Source of the DNA: Bacteroidota bacterium
GTDB taxonomy: Bacteria > Bacteroidota > Ignavibacteria > Ignavibacteriales > Ignavibacteriaceae
Length of the DNA: 64,000 nt
NCBI GenBank assembly: GCA_021815405.1
Contig: JAKAGV010000021.1
Location: forward strand, 1-64,000
Direction: 5' to 3'
A model generated the notes under the pieces. The model made no database searches. It had not been told where the DNA came from and worked only from the letters and a program-made list of their open reading frames with translations. Positions 15,206 through 24,375 of the stretch are shown one piece after another; position 1 is the first letter of the stretch; each line of letters begins with the position of its first letter. A program made the position numbers and the translations under genes.

Positions 15206-15688
15206 CTAGACATAACACAGGTCATAATATGAACATTTTTTACAAAGCGGTATGTTTATTGTTTCTGGTGGATTAGGTAAATTAATTATTCTTTCAACAT
15301 CAGTTTTTATTTCGTCAAGTCTAATTTTATCAGCATCAGTAAATGTCACCTTTACCTTTTCTCTAAGCTTCGGATAATCAATCTCGCCTGTTACTCCCGA
15401 AACTCCCTTTTCCTCCAACACACTAATATAATATTTCACCTGCCATAAATGCAGTTCCCCCATTTTATCGGACTTTTTAACTTCATGTATTATTTTCGTC
15501 TTCTCATCATAAAAGTCCAGTACAATATCATCAATCTGTATTTCATGTTCTTCTCTTTTATAAGTAGATTCCGAAATGAACTTACCCATAGCAACAGTGT
15601 CGCTGTTCTGTTCCATATTAATTGAATGTGCAAAAAGCCAAAGATGTCGATGGCAGTGGAAATAATAGTTGATATGTGTGCCAGTCAT
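15206..15688 (-). CDS. cas4: CRISPR-associated Cas4 exonuclease
   Basis: 160 aa, typical compact I-B Cas4. It has the iron-sulfur Cys set, C12 (YYFHCHRHLW) and C149, C152, C158 (PLCKKCSYYDLC). The RecB-like nuclease residues are D58 in IVLDFYD, E69-x-K71 (IIHEVKK) and the QxxxY-type motif at 83-87 (QVKYY). Cas4 trims prespacers and selects the PAM end together with Cas1-Cas2. The start codon follows the cas3 stop by 4 bp, so it is translated from the same message. The stop codon merges with the AGACGCAGATTTCAC repeat. Confidence 0.95.
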   Translation of the reverse strand: MTGTHINYYFHCHRHLWLFAHSINMEQNSDTVAMGKFISESTYKREEHEIQIDDIVLDFYDEKTKIIHEVKKSDKMGELHLWQVKYYISVLEEKGVSGVTGEIDYPKLREKVKVTFTDADKIRLDEIKTDVERIINLPNPPETINIPLCKKCSYYDLCYV

Positions 15689-15692
15689 AGAT

Positions 15693-18365
15693 TTATAAAA
15701 TATTTACATCAGTCTCTAAATCAGTTATCAAACCGGTTTCGTATGAATATATATCTTTGTAAAAGTGTTTAGACAATTTTACAAATCCATATTTTTTTTC
15801 ACCTTCGTCACTGCGTTGAAAGAGTAAGTTTATAGTATTCTGATTATTCCATACGTTAAACGTGAATTTAGATATTATTGTTGAGATTATTTTAATGTCT
15901 ATTTTAGAACTGAATCCTCTTTCTTTATTCGATATAATTGATTCATAAACATCCCATACCGCCTCGCCATCAATCGTTTCGCTATTGCACATTTCTGGTT
16001 TATACTGTATAAGGAACTTAATTTCAGCTGAATTAAAATATTTTTTGTCAACTTCAGACGGGACGAAAACAGAAACAGTGTTATCTTTTATTAACTGAAA
16101 CTTTTTCTTTACTTCTCCGTAACGAAGCGAATTAATTTGACTAATGAAATCCGATAAATTATCAGAGAGATAAGGATCATTATTTGCTTTATTTATTCTT
16201 TCAAACACCTTCTCATAAAGTAAATCGAAATCCCTTGATCCTATTATTTCATTATATAATGATTCATCTATTGGTTTATATCTTAAATCTTTAACATAAA
16301 CTTTCTGCCTGTCTCCCGTATTAAAAATAAATAGTTCAGAATTTATTTTTGTTGCATTTCTATTTATTCTACCCGCAAACTGTTCTTCTGAATCAAGAAT
16401 TGCTTTGTCTTTAAACCCTAAATCCATATCTATATCAAGACCGGCTTCAATTACTTGCGTGCAAATTACAAGTATCTTCTTCTTCTTCGATTCATTGGAT
16501 TTTAGATAATTAATTATTTCCTTACGCCGTGGCTCTAATATTGTCCCTGTAATCAAATACAATTCATAATCACAAAATAATTGTGCCTCTAGAATATTTT
16601 TGTAAAACTTATGAGCTTTAGTTTTTGTTATAAATTCAATCATAGATTTTACTTCGTGGTGTGATAGATAATATTCTTCTGAGTGCTTATGCAATAATTC
16701 ACACAAACGGTTTAAGTCTTCGCCCTCTTTTAAGTAATCAAGTTTGATTTTTACTCTGTCTTTAAAATTAGGATTAGAGAAATACTCTTTTTTATTTTGA
16801 ACAAGATATACAAACTCATCCTTAGAAATATTGGTTTTATCAAGAAACAGTTTACTAATTTTGGGCAATGTTGCCGACATAACTATGAAAGTGATATTCA
16901 TTGCTTCAGAATATTTCTGAAGAAGATAATTTATTTTATCCCATTCAGAAGGATTGTAAGATTGCAGTTCATCAATTATTACAACCGAATTAGCAATACG
17001 ATGTAAAAGATAATTTGCCTCCTTTTCATTTGATATAAGGATATCGAAAAACTTAATATGAGATAATAAAACGAAGGGATAATTAACAAATAAATTATCA
17101 ATATAATTTTTCCAATTTACATCATACTCACCATCTTGTTCATCAGTGGTTGCCGCATTTCCTTTAAAAGAGGCTTTTGAGTGCACCTCTGTAATTTCCG
17201 AAAAGGTTAAACCAAGATTTTCGGTGAGCGACTTATAAGTTTGAGTTATTATTGTCGTAAAAGGGAACACATAAAATATTTTTGTAATATCATTCCGCTG
17301 TCTAAGGATTTCTGTTAATGCAAGAAGTGAGAGATTTGTTTTACCGGAACCCGTCGGGGCTTCTATATAGAATAACTTTTTCGAAATGTTATCTCTTATA
17401 TTAATAATTACTTCAGCCGACAATTTTTGACGCAATAAATTAAGATTACTTTCTGAAAATTTGTCCAATTCATCAAATTGCAATCCCTTGAAATAATCAA
17501 ATTGTTCATTCAACTTCTTGTTATATGAAATCTTGTATGTGTTTGAAATAATTTTTTCCCTAAGCTCTTCTTTCATCATACCAAAATCATTAATTGCCAT
17601 ACCATTCATATATTCGTTTGTTGCATAGTAATCGGCTGCAGTGAGCAAAGAATAATTGAGTTTCAGTAAAAAGAATAGGTTAAAATCAATTTTAAGACTG
17701 CTTTGGATCTTATCGTAATAGTCTGTCGTTCTCAAAAAAAAATTCACTTTATCATCGTTAGAGTGAATATTAGAAAAAATCATTCTATAGTCCTTTAAGT
17801 AGCCAACCACCTCATCATTAAATTCAGTCTCATTTACGTCATTAAAAAATGAATGATGTTTCAAAATTGGATACGCAAAGATTAATACAATCCCTAGTAA
17901 TCGGTTTTTATCGTTGTTTGCTATAGCGCTATTTATAACTTCATAGAAATGTGAACCAATAAATAGATACGCACTTAGTATGGAATGCTGAGAGCCGATT
18001 CCATTATTAGCATTTTGGAATTGTGGATTACCCATTTTTTTAATCTGAAAATTCTCGTTTACTTTACCATAATCATGGAAGTATACAGAATTTATAAAAA
18101 GTAATTTTATAAAATCTGCAATCTCTTCACGATTATTATAGCCGCCGTTAGTAACATAATTTGTGATAGCTGCATCTATAATTTTTTCAAGGTTGTTGTT
18201 TTTACAAAGCTCGATAAAGTATTTTAATACTAATTCAGTATGTGCGGAAAGAGTTTCTTTATTTTCGTAACTATCTAAAGTATGCGCAAAATACTTTTCT
18301 GCATTTTTTAACTTTTTATTAAGTTGAAAGTAGTCTGCTTCAAAAAATTTGTTAAATGCTTTCAT
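15693..18365 (-). CDS. cas3: CRISPR helicase-nuclease Cas3 (HD plus DExD/H)
   Basis: 890 aa. The N-terminal HD nuclease has H42 (SAHTELV), H97-D98 followed by GK (YFHDYGK), H127 (SQHSIL), H170-H171 and D245 (TAADYY). The superfamily 2 helicase has Walker A APTGSGKT (336-343), the Walker B-like DELQ (465-468), SAT (497-499) and motif VI in EQFAGRINRN. It unwinds and degrades target DNA after recruitment by Cascade. It lies 45 bp after cas5 and 4 bp before cas4. The length and motif set look intact, so the interference arm should be functional. Confidence 0.96.
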   Translation of the reverse strand: MKAFNKFFEADYFQLNKKLKNAEKYFAHTLDSYENKETLSAHTELVLKYFIELCKNNNLEKIIDAAITNYVTNGGYNNREEIADFIKLLFINSVYFHDYGKVNENFQIKKMGNPQFQNANNGIGSQHSILSAYLFIGSHFYEVINSAIANNDKNRLLGIVLIFAYPILKHHSFFNDVNETEFNDEVVGYLKDYRMIFSNIHSNDDKVNFFLRTTDYYDKIQSSLKIDFNLFFLLKLNYSLLTAADYYATNEYMNGMAINDFGMMKEELREKIISNTYKISYNKKLNEQFDYFKGLQFDELDKFSESNLNLLRQKLSAEVIINIRDNISKKLFYIEAPTGSGKTNLSLLALTEILRQRNDITKIFYVFPFTTIITQTYKSLTENLGLTFSEITEVHSKASFKGNAATTDEQDGEYDVNWKNYIDNLFVNYPFVLLSHIKFFDILISNEKEANYLLHRIANSVVIIDELQSYNPSEWDKINYLLQKYSEAMNITFIVMSATLPKISKLFLDKTNISKDEFVYLVQNKKEYFSNPNFKDRVKIKLDYLKEGEDLNRLCELLHKHSEEYYLSHHEVKSMIEFITKTKAHKFYKNILEAQLFCDYELYLITGTILEPRRKEIINYLKSNESKKKKILVICTQVIEAGLDIDMDLGFKDKAILDSEEQFAGRINRNATKINSELFIFNTGDRQKVYVKDLRYKPIDESLYNEIIGSRDFDLLYEKVFERINKANNDPYLSDNLSDFISQINSLRYGEVKKKFQLIKDNTVSVFVPSEVDKKYFNSAEIKFLIQYKPEMCNSETIDGEAVWDVYESIISNKERGFSSKIDIKIISTIISKFTFNVWNNQNTINLLFQRSDEGEKKYGFVKLSKHFYKDIYSYETGLITDLETDVNIL

Positions 18366-18410
18366 GATTTTATTATTAAAGGTGCATAAGTATAATTATG
18401 CACCTAATGT

Positions 18411-19208
18411 TCAGTTTAACTGTATGTATTTATTATCATCTAATAGATAAAGATTTTTCGGGATAAAAGATGGTAACAATTTTTTATTAGAATAAACAAA
18501 GTTTGAAAAACTATAATTGGTTGTAACCTTATCGAAACCTACCGGCAGATTTTCGAAGAAGATATAAAAGTTGAGATTATTTGGCTCGTTCCAATCAAAG
18601 ATCATATCAGCGATTTGCTCGGAATTTTTCCTAATAGTTTTTCCCTCTGGTTTTATAAATAAGTTCTGAATGATATAGCTCTCAGTCGGAACATCTTCAA
18701 TTGGTTCCCCATGGTCAATTACACTATTTATATCCCACCACAATTGAAAATCATTTTTACCGAGATAAGGAATATACTCAGCTTCTCCATTTATTAGATA
18801 GGTAAATAACTTTTTTTCATATTCACTATCCAAATCCAGAAGTAAATAAATTCGGTAGTAAGGTTCTATTATTGTTTGTTCTGCTACTATTAACGTACCT
18901 CCATCAAGGTTAGCATAACCCACACTATTATTGTATGTGATTACTGTTTTTGTAAAGTTGCCATTAAAAGAACTTAGTGGTTGTATTCCGACTTTTACAT
19001 TGCCAAGCATTTCGTAATACAACGGTTCTTTTTTCTTTTTAACATAACTTTGGTAATATCCACCAAGTCCAATAATTGAGCCAAGTATTCCAAGTAAAGC
19101 CGGTTTATGAAGGCAGTTATATGTTAAGTAAATACCTTCGTTAATATCCGGCTTTTTTAGAAATCCAAAACTTGCTTTTATATCAAAAGAGATTATTCTC
19201 TTATCCAT
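18411..19208 (-). CDS. cas5: Cascade subunit Cas5 (type I-B)
   Basis: 265 aa RAMP-fold protein. The start MDKRIISFDIKASFGFLKKP and the motif HKPALLGILGSIIGLGGYYQ are characteristic of the Cas5h/Cas5b N-terminus that caps the crRNA 5-prime tag. It is almost contiguous with cas7 (2 bp between the cas7 stop and this ATG), as in most I-B operons. No catalytic residues are expected, because Cas6 does the processing here. The gene appears complete. Confidence 0.93.
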   Translation of the reverse strand: MDKRIISFDIKASFGFLKKPDINEGIYLTYNCLHKPALLGILGSIIGLGGYYQSYVKKKKEPLYYEMLGNVKVGIQPLSSFNGNFTKTVITYNNSVGYANLDGGTLIVAEQTIIEPYYRIYLLLDLDSEYEKKLFTYLINGEAEYIPYLGKNDFQLWWDINSVIDHGEPIEDVPTESYIIQNLFIKPEGKTIRKNSEQIADMIFDWNEPNNLNFYIFFENLPVGFDKVTTNYSFSNFVYSNKKLLPSFIPKNLYLLDDNKYIQLN

Positions 19209-19210
19209 AA

Positions 19211-20491
19211 CTATATCTCATTATTATTAAGAATATTGAAATGCCTAATATTACCGCCTTTTGCCAAACCTTTAATAATTGTTGTTGATGGATTATAGTA
19301 AATTTCTATTTGTTCAACATCTGAAAAAATATGGGCAATAACTTCCTCAACTTTAGTTAAATCAATTTCTCTGTTTTCTTTCACTTCAATTAGCTCTGTT
19401 AAACTTGGCAGCATTTTTTTTGAGCCTTCTTTTAACTGTATCCAAATTGTAGCTTCATTCTCGGTACCTATTTTTCTTGATGAATCTAAAGCGGTCACAG
19501 AATTATTGAATGCTTCCTTAAGCTTATCTATATCTTCTATGCTAAGACAAAGTTTTTCTTCATCTTTTTTTTCTTTGTTAATCACTGAATAGAATTCATC
19601 TGTGTTTTTAGGATTAATTGAAAAATGAAATACATAATGACCTTCTTTTAAATTTGTTTGATTCCCTATCGTTGACATTTGTGCATCTTTTTTATCTGCA
19701 AAAGGTGATAAAATATCTTCGGTATACGGTTCATTAATTATATGTCCTTTCCCATCCTTAAAACGGTTTACTCCGTGATTAACTTGAACTGGTCCATGTA
19801 TAGAAATATTCACTTTATCAACACCATCAGCAAAAGTTGCACCGAATAACCTAATATCTCTACATGTTAAAAGGTTTCTAAGAGTTTCAAATTTGTTTAC
19901 ACCGCCAGTTAATAGGTTTTCCAATGCATCACAAATTTGTTTAATTTCTTCATCATCACCGTTTATTTTCTTAAGCATATCTTTTTGCTTATAATAAAAG
20001 CATTCCATTTCTTCTTGTGGTTTTTCAACTTTTGATTCTTCTATTACAATGACATCTTTACCCGCAAGTATCTCAAATTCTTTTTGATAATTAATTAATG
20101 GCGAATCCTTTTCTAAATCCTTGAAATAATCTGTGATTTGTTTTTTCTTTGAAATTTTGGGAAGTATTCCCTGTACATTTTCACCATCAAAGTAGAATAA
20201 ACAATACTTATCAATGCTGGCTTTTGGATAACTGCCAAATATATGTTTGTAAGTATCATTCAATGAAATTGGATTCATTTTCTCATTGTACCGTTTTACA
20301 TAGAATAGTTTTTCTTGGCCATCCATTTTCTTGAAATAATCCTTAATCGTGTATTTTAACGCTTTATCTGTAGAATAAACAACTCCATCTGGTAATGTTC
20401 TTGGATGATGTGTAAAATCAGCATTAAAATTCGAGTTTATAGATTTCAGAACAACTGCCCCAAATACTCTGTTTTTAAATTCTTGTAACAT
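19211..20491 (-). CDS. cas7: Cascade backbone subunit Cas7 (Csh2-like), enlarged
   Basis: 426 aa, longer than the roughly 280-330 aa usual for I-B Csh2/Cas7. The conserved parts are the N-terminal NRVFGAVVLKSINSNFNADF, the CRDIRLFGATFA strand at about 208-219, and the NISIHGPVQVNHGVNRF region. Extra sequence of about 100-120 residues sits between, roughly 80-205, including a lysine-rich and acidic helical part. The gene is placed exactly where Cas7 belongs (cas8-cas7-cas5). It polymerises along the crRNA spacer. The insertion may be a lineage-specific thumb or web extension. Confidence 0.92.
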   Translation of the reverse strand: MLQEFKNRVFGAVVLKSINSNFNADFTHHPRTLPDGVVYSTDKALKYTIKDYFKKMDGQEKLFYVKRYNEKMNPISLNDTYKHIFGSYPKASIDKYCLFYFDGENVQGILPKISKKKQITDYFKDLEKDSPLINYQKEFEILAGKDVIVIEESKVEKPQEEMECFYYKQKDMLKKINGDDEEIKQICDALENLLTGGVNKFETLRNLLTCRDIRLFGATFADGVDKVNISIHGPVQVNHGVNRFKDGKGHIINEPYTEDILSPFADKKDAQMSTIGNQTNLKEGHYVFHFSINPKNTDEFYSVINKEKKDEEKLCLSIEDIDKLKEAFNNSVTALDSSRKIGTENEATIWIQLKEGSKKMLPSLTELIEVKENREIDLTKVEEVIAHIFSDVEQIEIYYNPSTTIIKGLAKGGNIRHFNILNNNEI

Positions 20492-20508
20492 TTTAAGTAC
20501 TCCTTTTA

Positions 20509-22350
20509 TTAATTATTTAATTTTTCTAAAATCATTGACTGAGAAAAATAACCAGCAAGTATTATCGGAAGTAGTCCTTTAACATCTTGTTCGCATTCAT
20601 AGCCCAGTATTTCGCTGGTAAGTTTTTCAAAACGACCTTTTCCAGATTCCCCGTACCAATCAAACGCATGCTTATATTGATTTATTCCTCTAAGAATCGC
20701 TTCATGAAATAATTTGGGATCGTTCTTGTTAATGAAAGGCTCCAACAGGGCGTGTGATTTATTATTCGATTTACTTTTTCTTATGATACAATAAATCAAT
20801 TGCCCCGCTGCAAATGCGAAGTCTTGATCTGTCAAAATATGATAATCATTATCATTTAGTAACTTTCTCATATTCCCCAGGTATTCTGGAATTTTTGTGG
20901 CCATAGTTTTATCTCCTAAATATTTGAAATTGTTATTTTGCTTATCAAAATGATGGTTGAGCGAAAAGAGGATATTAAGTTTTTCCTTAATGGCAAAGTC
21001 TTTGGAATGCTTATTGTCTTTATATTCATCATGCCTAATATCATCAATTATTATTGGCATTAGTAAATCATAGAAAATATTTCCGTCAATTGCATTTTCT
21101 TTCGATTTATAAACATAATCATAGAAGTTTTTACGATACTTCAGAATGTTTTGATAATTTGTCTGCGTTGTGTATTGCGGATCAATGTCATCGAAATACT
21201 TAAAAAGGAAAGTTTCTTTTTTTGTTTTTACAATTAATGAATTGTTAAATATTTTTTGAACAACATTTAATTCAAAATCAAATACGTTTTTGATTGGCTC
21301 TTTATCTTGTATATTCGGTAAACCAAACAAATTATTAACAGCAAACTTTTCAAGATAAAATTTGAATTTTGACACGTAATCAATATCATTGATAACAATA
21401 CCCATTCTATTAGCCCAATTTATCAAGTAGTAATTTGAAATATCCTCTGCTCGTTGTTCAAATAATTGACGAATGATATCCCTAAAAGACTGATTCCTAT
21501 CGCGATTATAAATTCTTACGAATTCCTTGTTCAGTTCTTCTTTATCAATAAATATAGGTACAGTATTGGGTAGCTTTTTGTTTTTTAACAATCTTTCAAA
21601 TTGGTAAAGTTTTACTGGGACTTTATCTTTTTTAGAAATTCGGTTATTTATGCCGTCCTTAATTAAGGATGTTTTATGCATCATGAAAGCTTTTTTTGAA
21701 TTAGCTCCGTTTAAGAAACCACTTAATCCCCAAATATCATTTCCTTTTTCATCATCAATGTTAAAATCATCTTTGTTGAAAAGATTAGCAGAGAGATAAT
21801 TCTCTTGGCTCAGTTTCATCTTTTCAATAGTGGTGTTGAAATAAACATAAATATCATTCTTTGTATCAACCTTTTCAAGTTTAGGCTCTTTCAATAACCT
21901 TTTAACAAGATTACTAGTGCAATATTTTTCTATAAAATCAATCTTGTCAAATTCTTCTTCGTTCACGTATTGGCGGCAGCTTGTGAAATAATCATTAAGA
22001 ATTGCACTCAATTGATTTATGCTGCTACTTTTAAATGATAAAGAATACGGAGTTGATGTGTGAATTTTTTTATTTTTAATATCAACGGCTTTGTTGGTTG
22101 AAATTATTTGAGAGTAGTAACACCGGAGTTCAAGTTGATCGTTATTAACAACTTCAATTAATTTACTTTCTTCTGTTAAGTCAAAACATTTTCCCTTTTT
22201 ATCAAAAATAAAACTCCTCCAACCATTCTCTTTTAAATTACCATTTTCATCCAACTCAATAAGAATATGCAAACCCGGTGAAGGACTTAGCCCTTCCGTA
22301 TGATATTCTTTAGGTATGGTATCAATAAAATTTGCTATTTCTTGTATCAT
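20509..22350 (-). CDS. cas8b: Cascade large subunit Cas8b (Csh1-like)
   Basis: 613 aa, in the size range of Cas8b/Csh1. Overall similarity is weak, as is normal for this subunit. Recognition rests on the N-terminus (FIDTIPKEYHTEGLSPSPGL), the C-terminal helical block ending LPIILAGYFSQSMIL, and its position immediately before cas7. Cas8b should recognise the PAM and recruit Cas3; the C-terminal domain can also give rise to a separate Cas11-like small subunit in I-B systems, but no strong internal start was identified. It is preceded by a 490-bp gap full of palindromic repeats rather than a plain promoter. Confidence 0.88.
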   Translation of the reverse strand: MIQEIANFIDTIPKEYHTEGLSPSPGLHILIELDENGNLKENGWRSFIFDKKGKCFDLTEESKLIEVVNNDQLELRCYYSQIISTNKAVDIKNKKIHTSTPYSLSFKSSSINQLSAILNDYFTSCRQYVNEEEFDKIDFIEKYCTSNLVKRLLKEPKLEKVDTKNDIYVYFNTTIEKMKLSQENYLSANLFNKDDFNIDDEKGNDIWGLSGFLNGANSKKAFMMHKTSLIKDGINNRISKKDKVPVKLYQFERLLKNKKLPNTVPIFIDKEELNKEFVRIYNRDRNQSFRDIIRQLFEQRAEDISNYYLINWANRMGIVINDIDYVSKFKFYLEKFAVNNLFGLPNIQDKEPIKNVFDFELNVVQKIFNNSLIVKTKKETFLFKYFDDIDPQYTTQTNYQNILKYRKNFYDYVYKSKENAIDGNIFYDLLMPIIIDDIRHDEYKDNKHSKDFAIKEKLNILFSLNHHFDKQNNNFKYLGDKTMATKIPEYLGNMRKLLNDNDYHILTDQDFAFAAGQLIYCIIRKSKSNNKSHALLEPFINKNDPKLFHEAILRGINQYKHAFDWYGESGKGRFEKLTSEILGYECEQDVKGLLPIILAGYFSQSMILEKLNN

Positions 22351-22842
22351 TCTTCCTCCTTAAAAATATTATTTAATCATTACTACCTTATAGTTATAAG
22401 CAGCACAGCTTCGCGCCGTTGCTCTATTACTCACAGACACTAATTACACGAATTATCACAAATTCAATTTTTTATAATCAGTGTTAATTTGTGAAATCTG
22501 TGTCTATACTTATGAAAGGCACCAATAAGAAAATGCTGGTAATCAAAAGGAATGGTTTGTGAATTTGCTGTTAAACAAAAATGTAATCTCACATTACACC
22601 TCTTAATAAATTTAGTTATTTCGTAATCTTTTAATAATGTAAATTTGTATAATTATAAGTGCAACTTCGCTCCGTCACTCCCAGACACTGATTACACAAA
22701 TTTTCACAAATTCAATTTTTAGAATTAGTGTAATAGGTATCCACAGCTTACACAGCTTTCCACAGCTTCATTTTTTAATCAGCAATAATCTGTGTCTACT
22801 CTTTTTAATTCGTGTTAATCTGTGAAATCTGTGTCTATTCTT
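22351..22842. repeat. Repeat-filled gap between the SpoVG-like gene and cas8b
   Basis: It contains a 71-bp palindromic element from AGACAC at 22435 to GTGTCT at 22505, and a second from AGACAC at 22684 to TGTGTCT at 22797. Two tandem units beginning CGTGTTAATCTGTG start at 22811 and 22849 (38-bp period), the second running into the SpoVG-like coding sequence. A further motif CCACAGCTTACACAGC lies at about 22741. No gene was found. RNA hairpins here could give differential expression of the downstream cas genes. Confidence 0.8.
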
Positions 22843-23112
22843 TTAATCCGTGTTAATCTGTGAAATCTGTGTCTTGTATCCATCAATCGCCATCTTCTCC
22901 AACTTAGCTTTCAAATCCTTTGGCACAATGACGTTCTCATAATACTTACCGTCTTTCCCCTTTTCATCTGGTGCGGAAATAAACAGACCATTTGCACCGT
23001 TCACAATGCGGAATCCTTTAATTATGATCTCTTCATTTGTCTGTATATCGAAATAAGCAGCAATCTTTCCGCTGCCGTTATTTTGCAGTGCATTCATTCT
23101 TACTATTTTCAT
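22843..23112 (-). CDS. SpoVG-like small protein in the cas operon
   Basis: 89 aa. The start KIVRMNALQNNGSGKIAAYF, the strand IKGFRIVNGANGLFISAPD and the following GKYYENVIVP match the layout of SpoVG (a conserved xxDIRVIxGxxGLFVxMP core, then a hydrophobic strand). SpoVG proteins are small DNA/RNA-binding regulators, first known from Bacillus sporulation and septation and also found in phages. Here the gene lies inside the cas operon between the WYL regulator and cas8b, on the same strand. Its last ten residues (KTQISQINTD) are encoded by the AGACACAGATTTCACAGATT repeat. It could bind the pre-crRNA or an operator; an anti-CRISPR or accessory origin is also possible. Confidence 0.7.
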   Translation of the reverse strand: MKIVRMNALQNNGSGKIAAYFDIQTNEEIIIKGFRIVNGANGLFISAPDEKGKDGKYYENVIVPKDLKAKLEKMAIDGYKTQISQINTD

Positions 23113-23154
23113 TTTTAATCCTTTCCTTTGATTGTTGGTTTATTTTACATGTCT

Positions 23155-23228
23155 GAATAAACTCTGATTTCACAAATTTCCACAGAATAATTTTTCTATC
23201 AGTGTAAATCAGTGTAATCTGTGTCTGG
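23155..23228. repeat. AGACAC/GTGTCT-family palindrome upstream of the SpoVG-like gene
   Basis: Left arm CTGATTTCACAAATTTCCAC and right arm TCAGTGTAATCTGTGTCT frame a short A/T loop. It occupies most of the gap between the WYL regulator and the SpoVG-like gene, together with an A/T-rich stretch at 23229-23307 in which no gene is seen. Confidence 0.7.
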
Positions 23229-23307
23229 ACCCAGTAATTATTTATCTCTTTACTTTCCTGAACTTAATCAAAGTATAAATTTTATCAGTAACATTTCATG
23301 ATACTTT

Positions 23308-24183
23308 TTAATCATAATTATTTAAAACCCCCTTTGCCGTTTTAATTACTAACTCCCTCAATTCTGAAGGTTCAATTACTATTACTCCTTCTCCGCGACT
23401 TACAATCCAGCTCGCTATTTCTTTCAACGAATTCACTACCGTTTCCAATATTTCAGATCCGTCTTTATCTTCTATTATTTTCTGCGACTCCATCAGCTTC
23501 CCCGGCTTCATCCTTTCTGTCCACGGCGGTAGCAGCCTAAGCCTTACTTTATACCTCTCATTACCTAACCAGCTCTTAAATGATGATGAAAATATCTCGT
23601 CAATCTGCTCTTGTTTTATTCTTTCGAATGTTTTATCAAGCTCCACTATCGATTTAATTTTAGTCAATATGAATTGTTTTATTGTCCCATTATGCCTTGC
23701 CAGCAAGCGCCAGTTCTTATCGCTTTGGAAAATACAATAAGGCTCTACATCCCGCTCTTCTATTATTATTTTTTCTTTGCCTGGATTTTCATCCACTTTT
23801 TCATATTTGATTCTAACAGCTCTCCCGTTATCAATGCAGCTTTGTAATGTCGTTAAAATTGGAACAGTTTGTATGTGATGCTTGCCAATTAAAAAGTTTG
23901 TAGCTTTGTTATAAGAGCTTTGATTTACAGCCATACCTATATATTGTAAAACCATATCCTTAATTGTTTCATCCGAAACCTTAGCCAGCACGCTTAATCC
24001 TTTTCCTTTTCTCGAATGGATATCGATGCCCATAGCCCTCAGCTCACTTAAATCCCTTTTAATCGTTAAGCTGTTTACTCCAAACAGTACTTCAAAATCA
24101 GTAATATAGAATGTATTGGGTTCCATTAACACTTTCCCCAATATCTCAAACTGCCTCTTAAATTTTGTTTTAAAGTCTTTCAT
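23308..24183 (-). CDS. WYL-domain transcriptional regulator
   Basis: 291 aa. The N-terminal winged helix-turn-helix is at about 5-75 (FYITDFEVLFGVNSLTIKRD then LSELRAMGIDIHSRKGKG). A WYL domain lies at about 120-200 (VRIKYEKVDENPG..., RDVEPYCIFQSDKNWRLLAR) and a WCX-like C-terminal extension at 225-285. WYL regulators are frequent in CRISPR-Cas and other defence loci, where they sense nucleic-acid ligands and repress or activate cas genes. This one sits within the operon between cas6 and the SpoVG-like gene, so autoregulation of the cas transcript is likely. Nothing is missing from the domain architecture. Confidence 0.92.
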   Translation of the reverse strand: MKDFKTKFKRQFEILGKVLMEPNTFYITDFEVLFGVNSLTIKRDLSELRAMGIDIHSRKGKGLSVLAKVSDETIKDMVLQYIGMAVNQSSYNKATNFLIGKHHIQTVPILTTLQSCIDNGRAVRIKYEKVDENPGKEKIIIEERDVEPYCIFQSDKNWRLLARHNGTIKQFILTKIKSIVELDKTFERIKQEQIDEIFSSSFKSWLGNERYKVRLRLLPPWTERMKPGKLMESQKIIEDKDGSEILETVVNSLKEIASWIVSRGEGVIVIEPSELRELVIKTAKGVLNNYD

Positions 24184-24239
24184 TGTTTTAGATTGAAAAT
24201 TTAATATAACATAACTTCGTCAGATCACTCCCATAAACC

Positions 24240-24375
24240 AGACACTGATTTCACTGATTTTCACAAATTCAATTTTTTAATCAGCGTAATCTGTGTCTGT
24301 TTATACATCAGCGTAATCTGTGTAATCTGTGTCTGCTTATATATCAGCGTAATCTGTGTAATCTGTGTCTGCCAG
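24240..24375. repeat. AGACAC/GTGTCT palindrome and tandem units overlapping the cas6 3-prime end
   Basis: A palindrome runs from CAGACACTGATTTCAC (24239 on) to CTGTGTCTG (about 24299). Two tandem units GCGTAATCTGTGTAATCTGT start at 24311 and 24348 (37-bp period). The second is translated as the last residues of Cas6. Confidence 0.8.
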
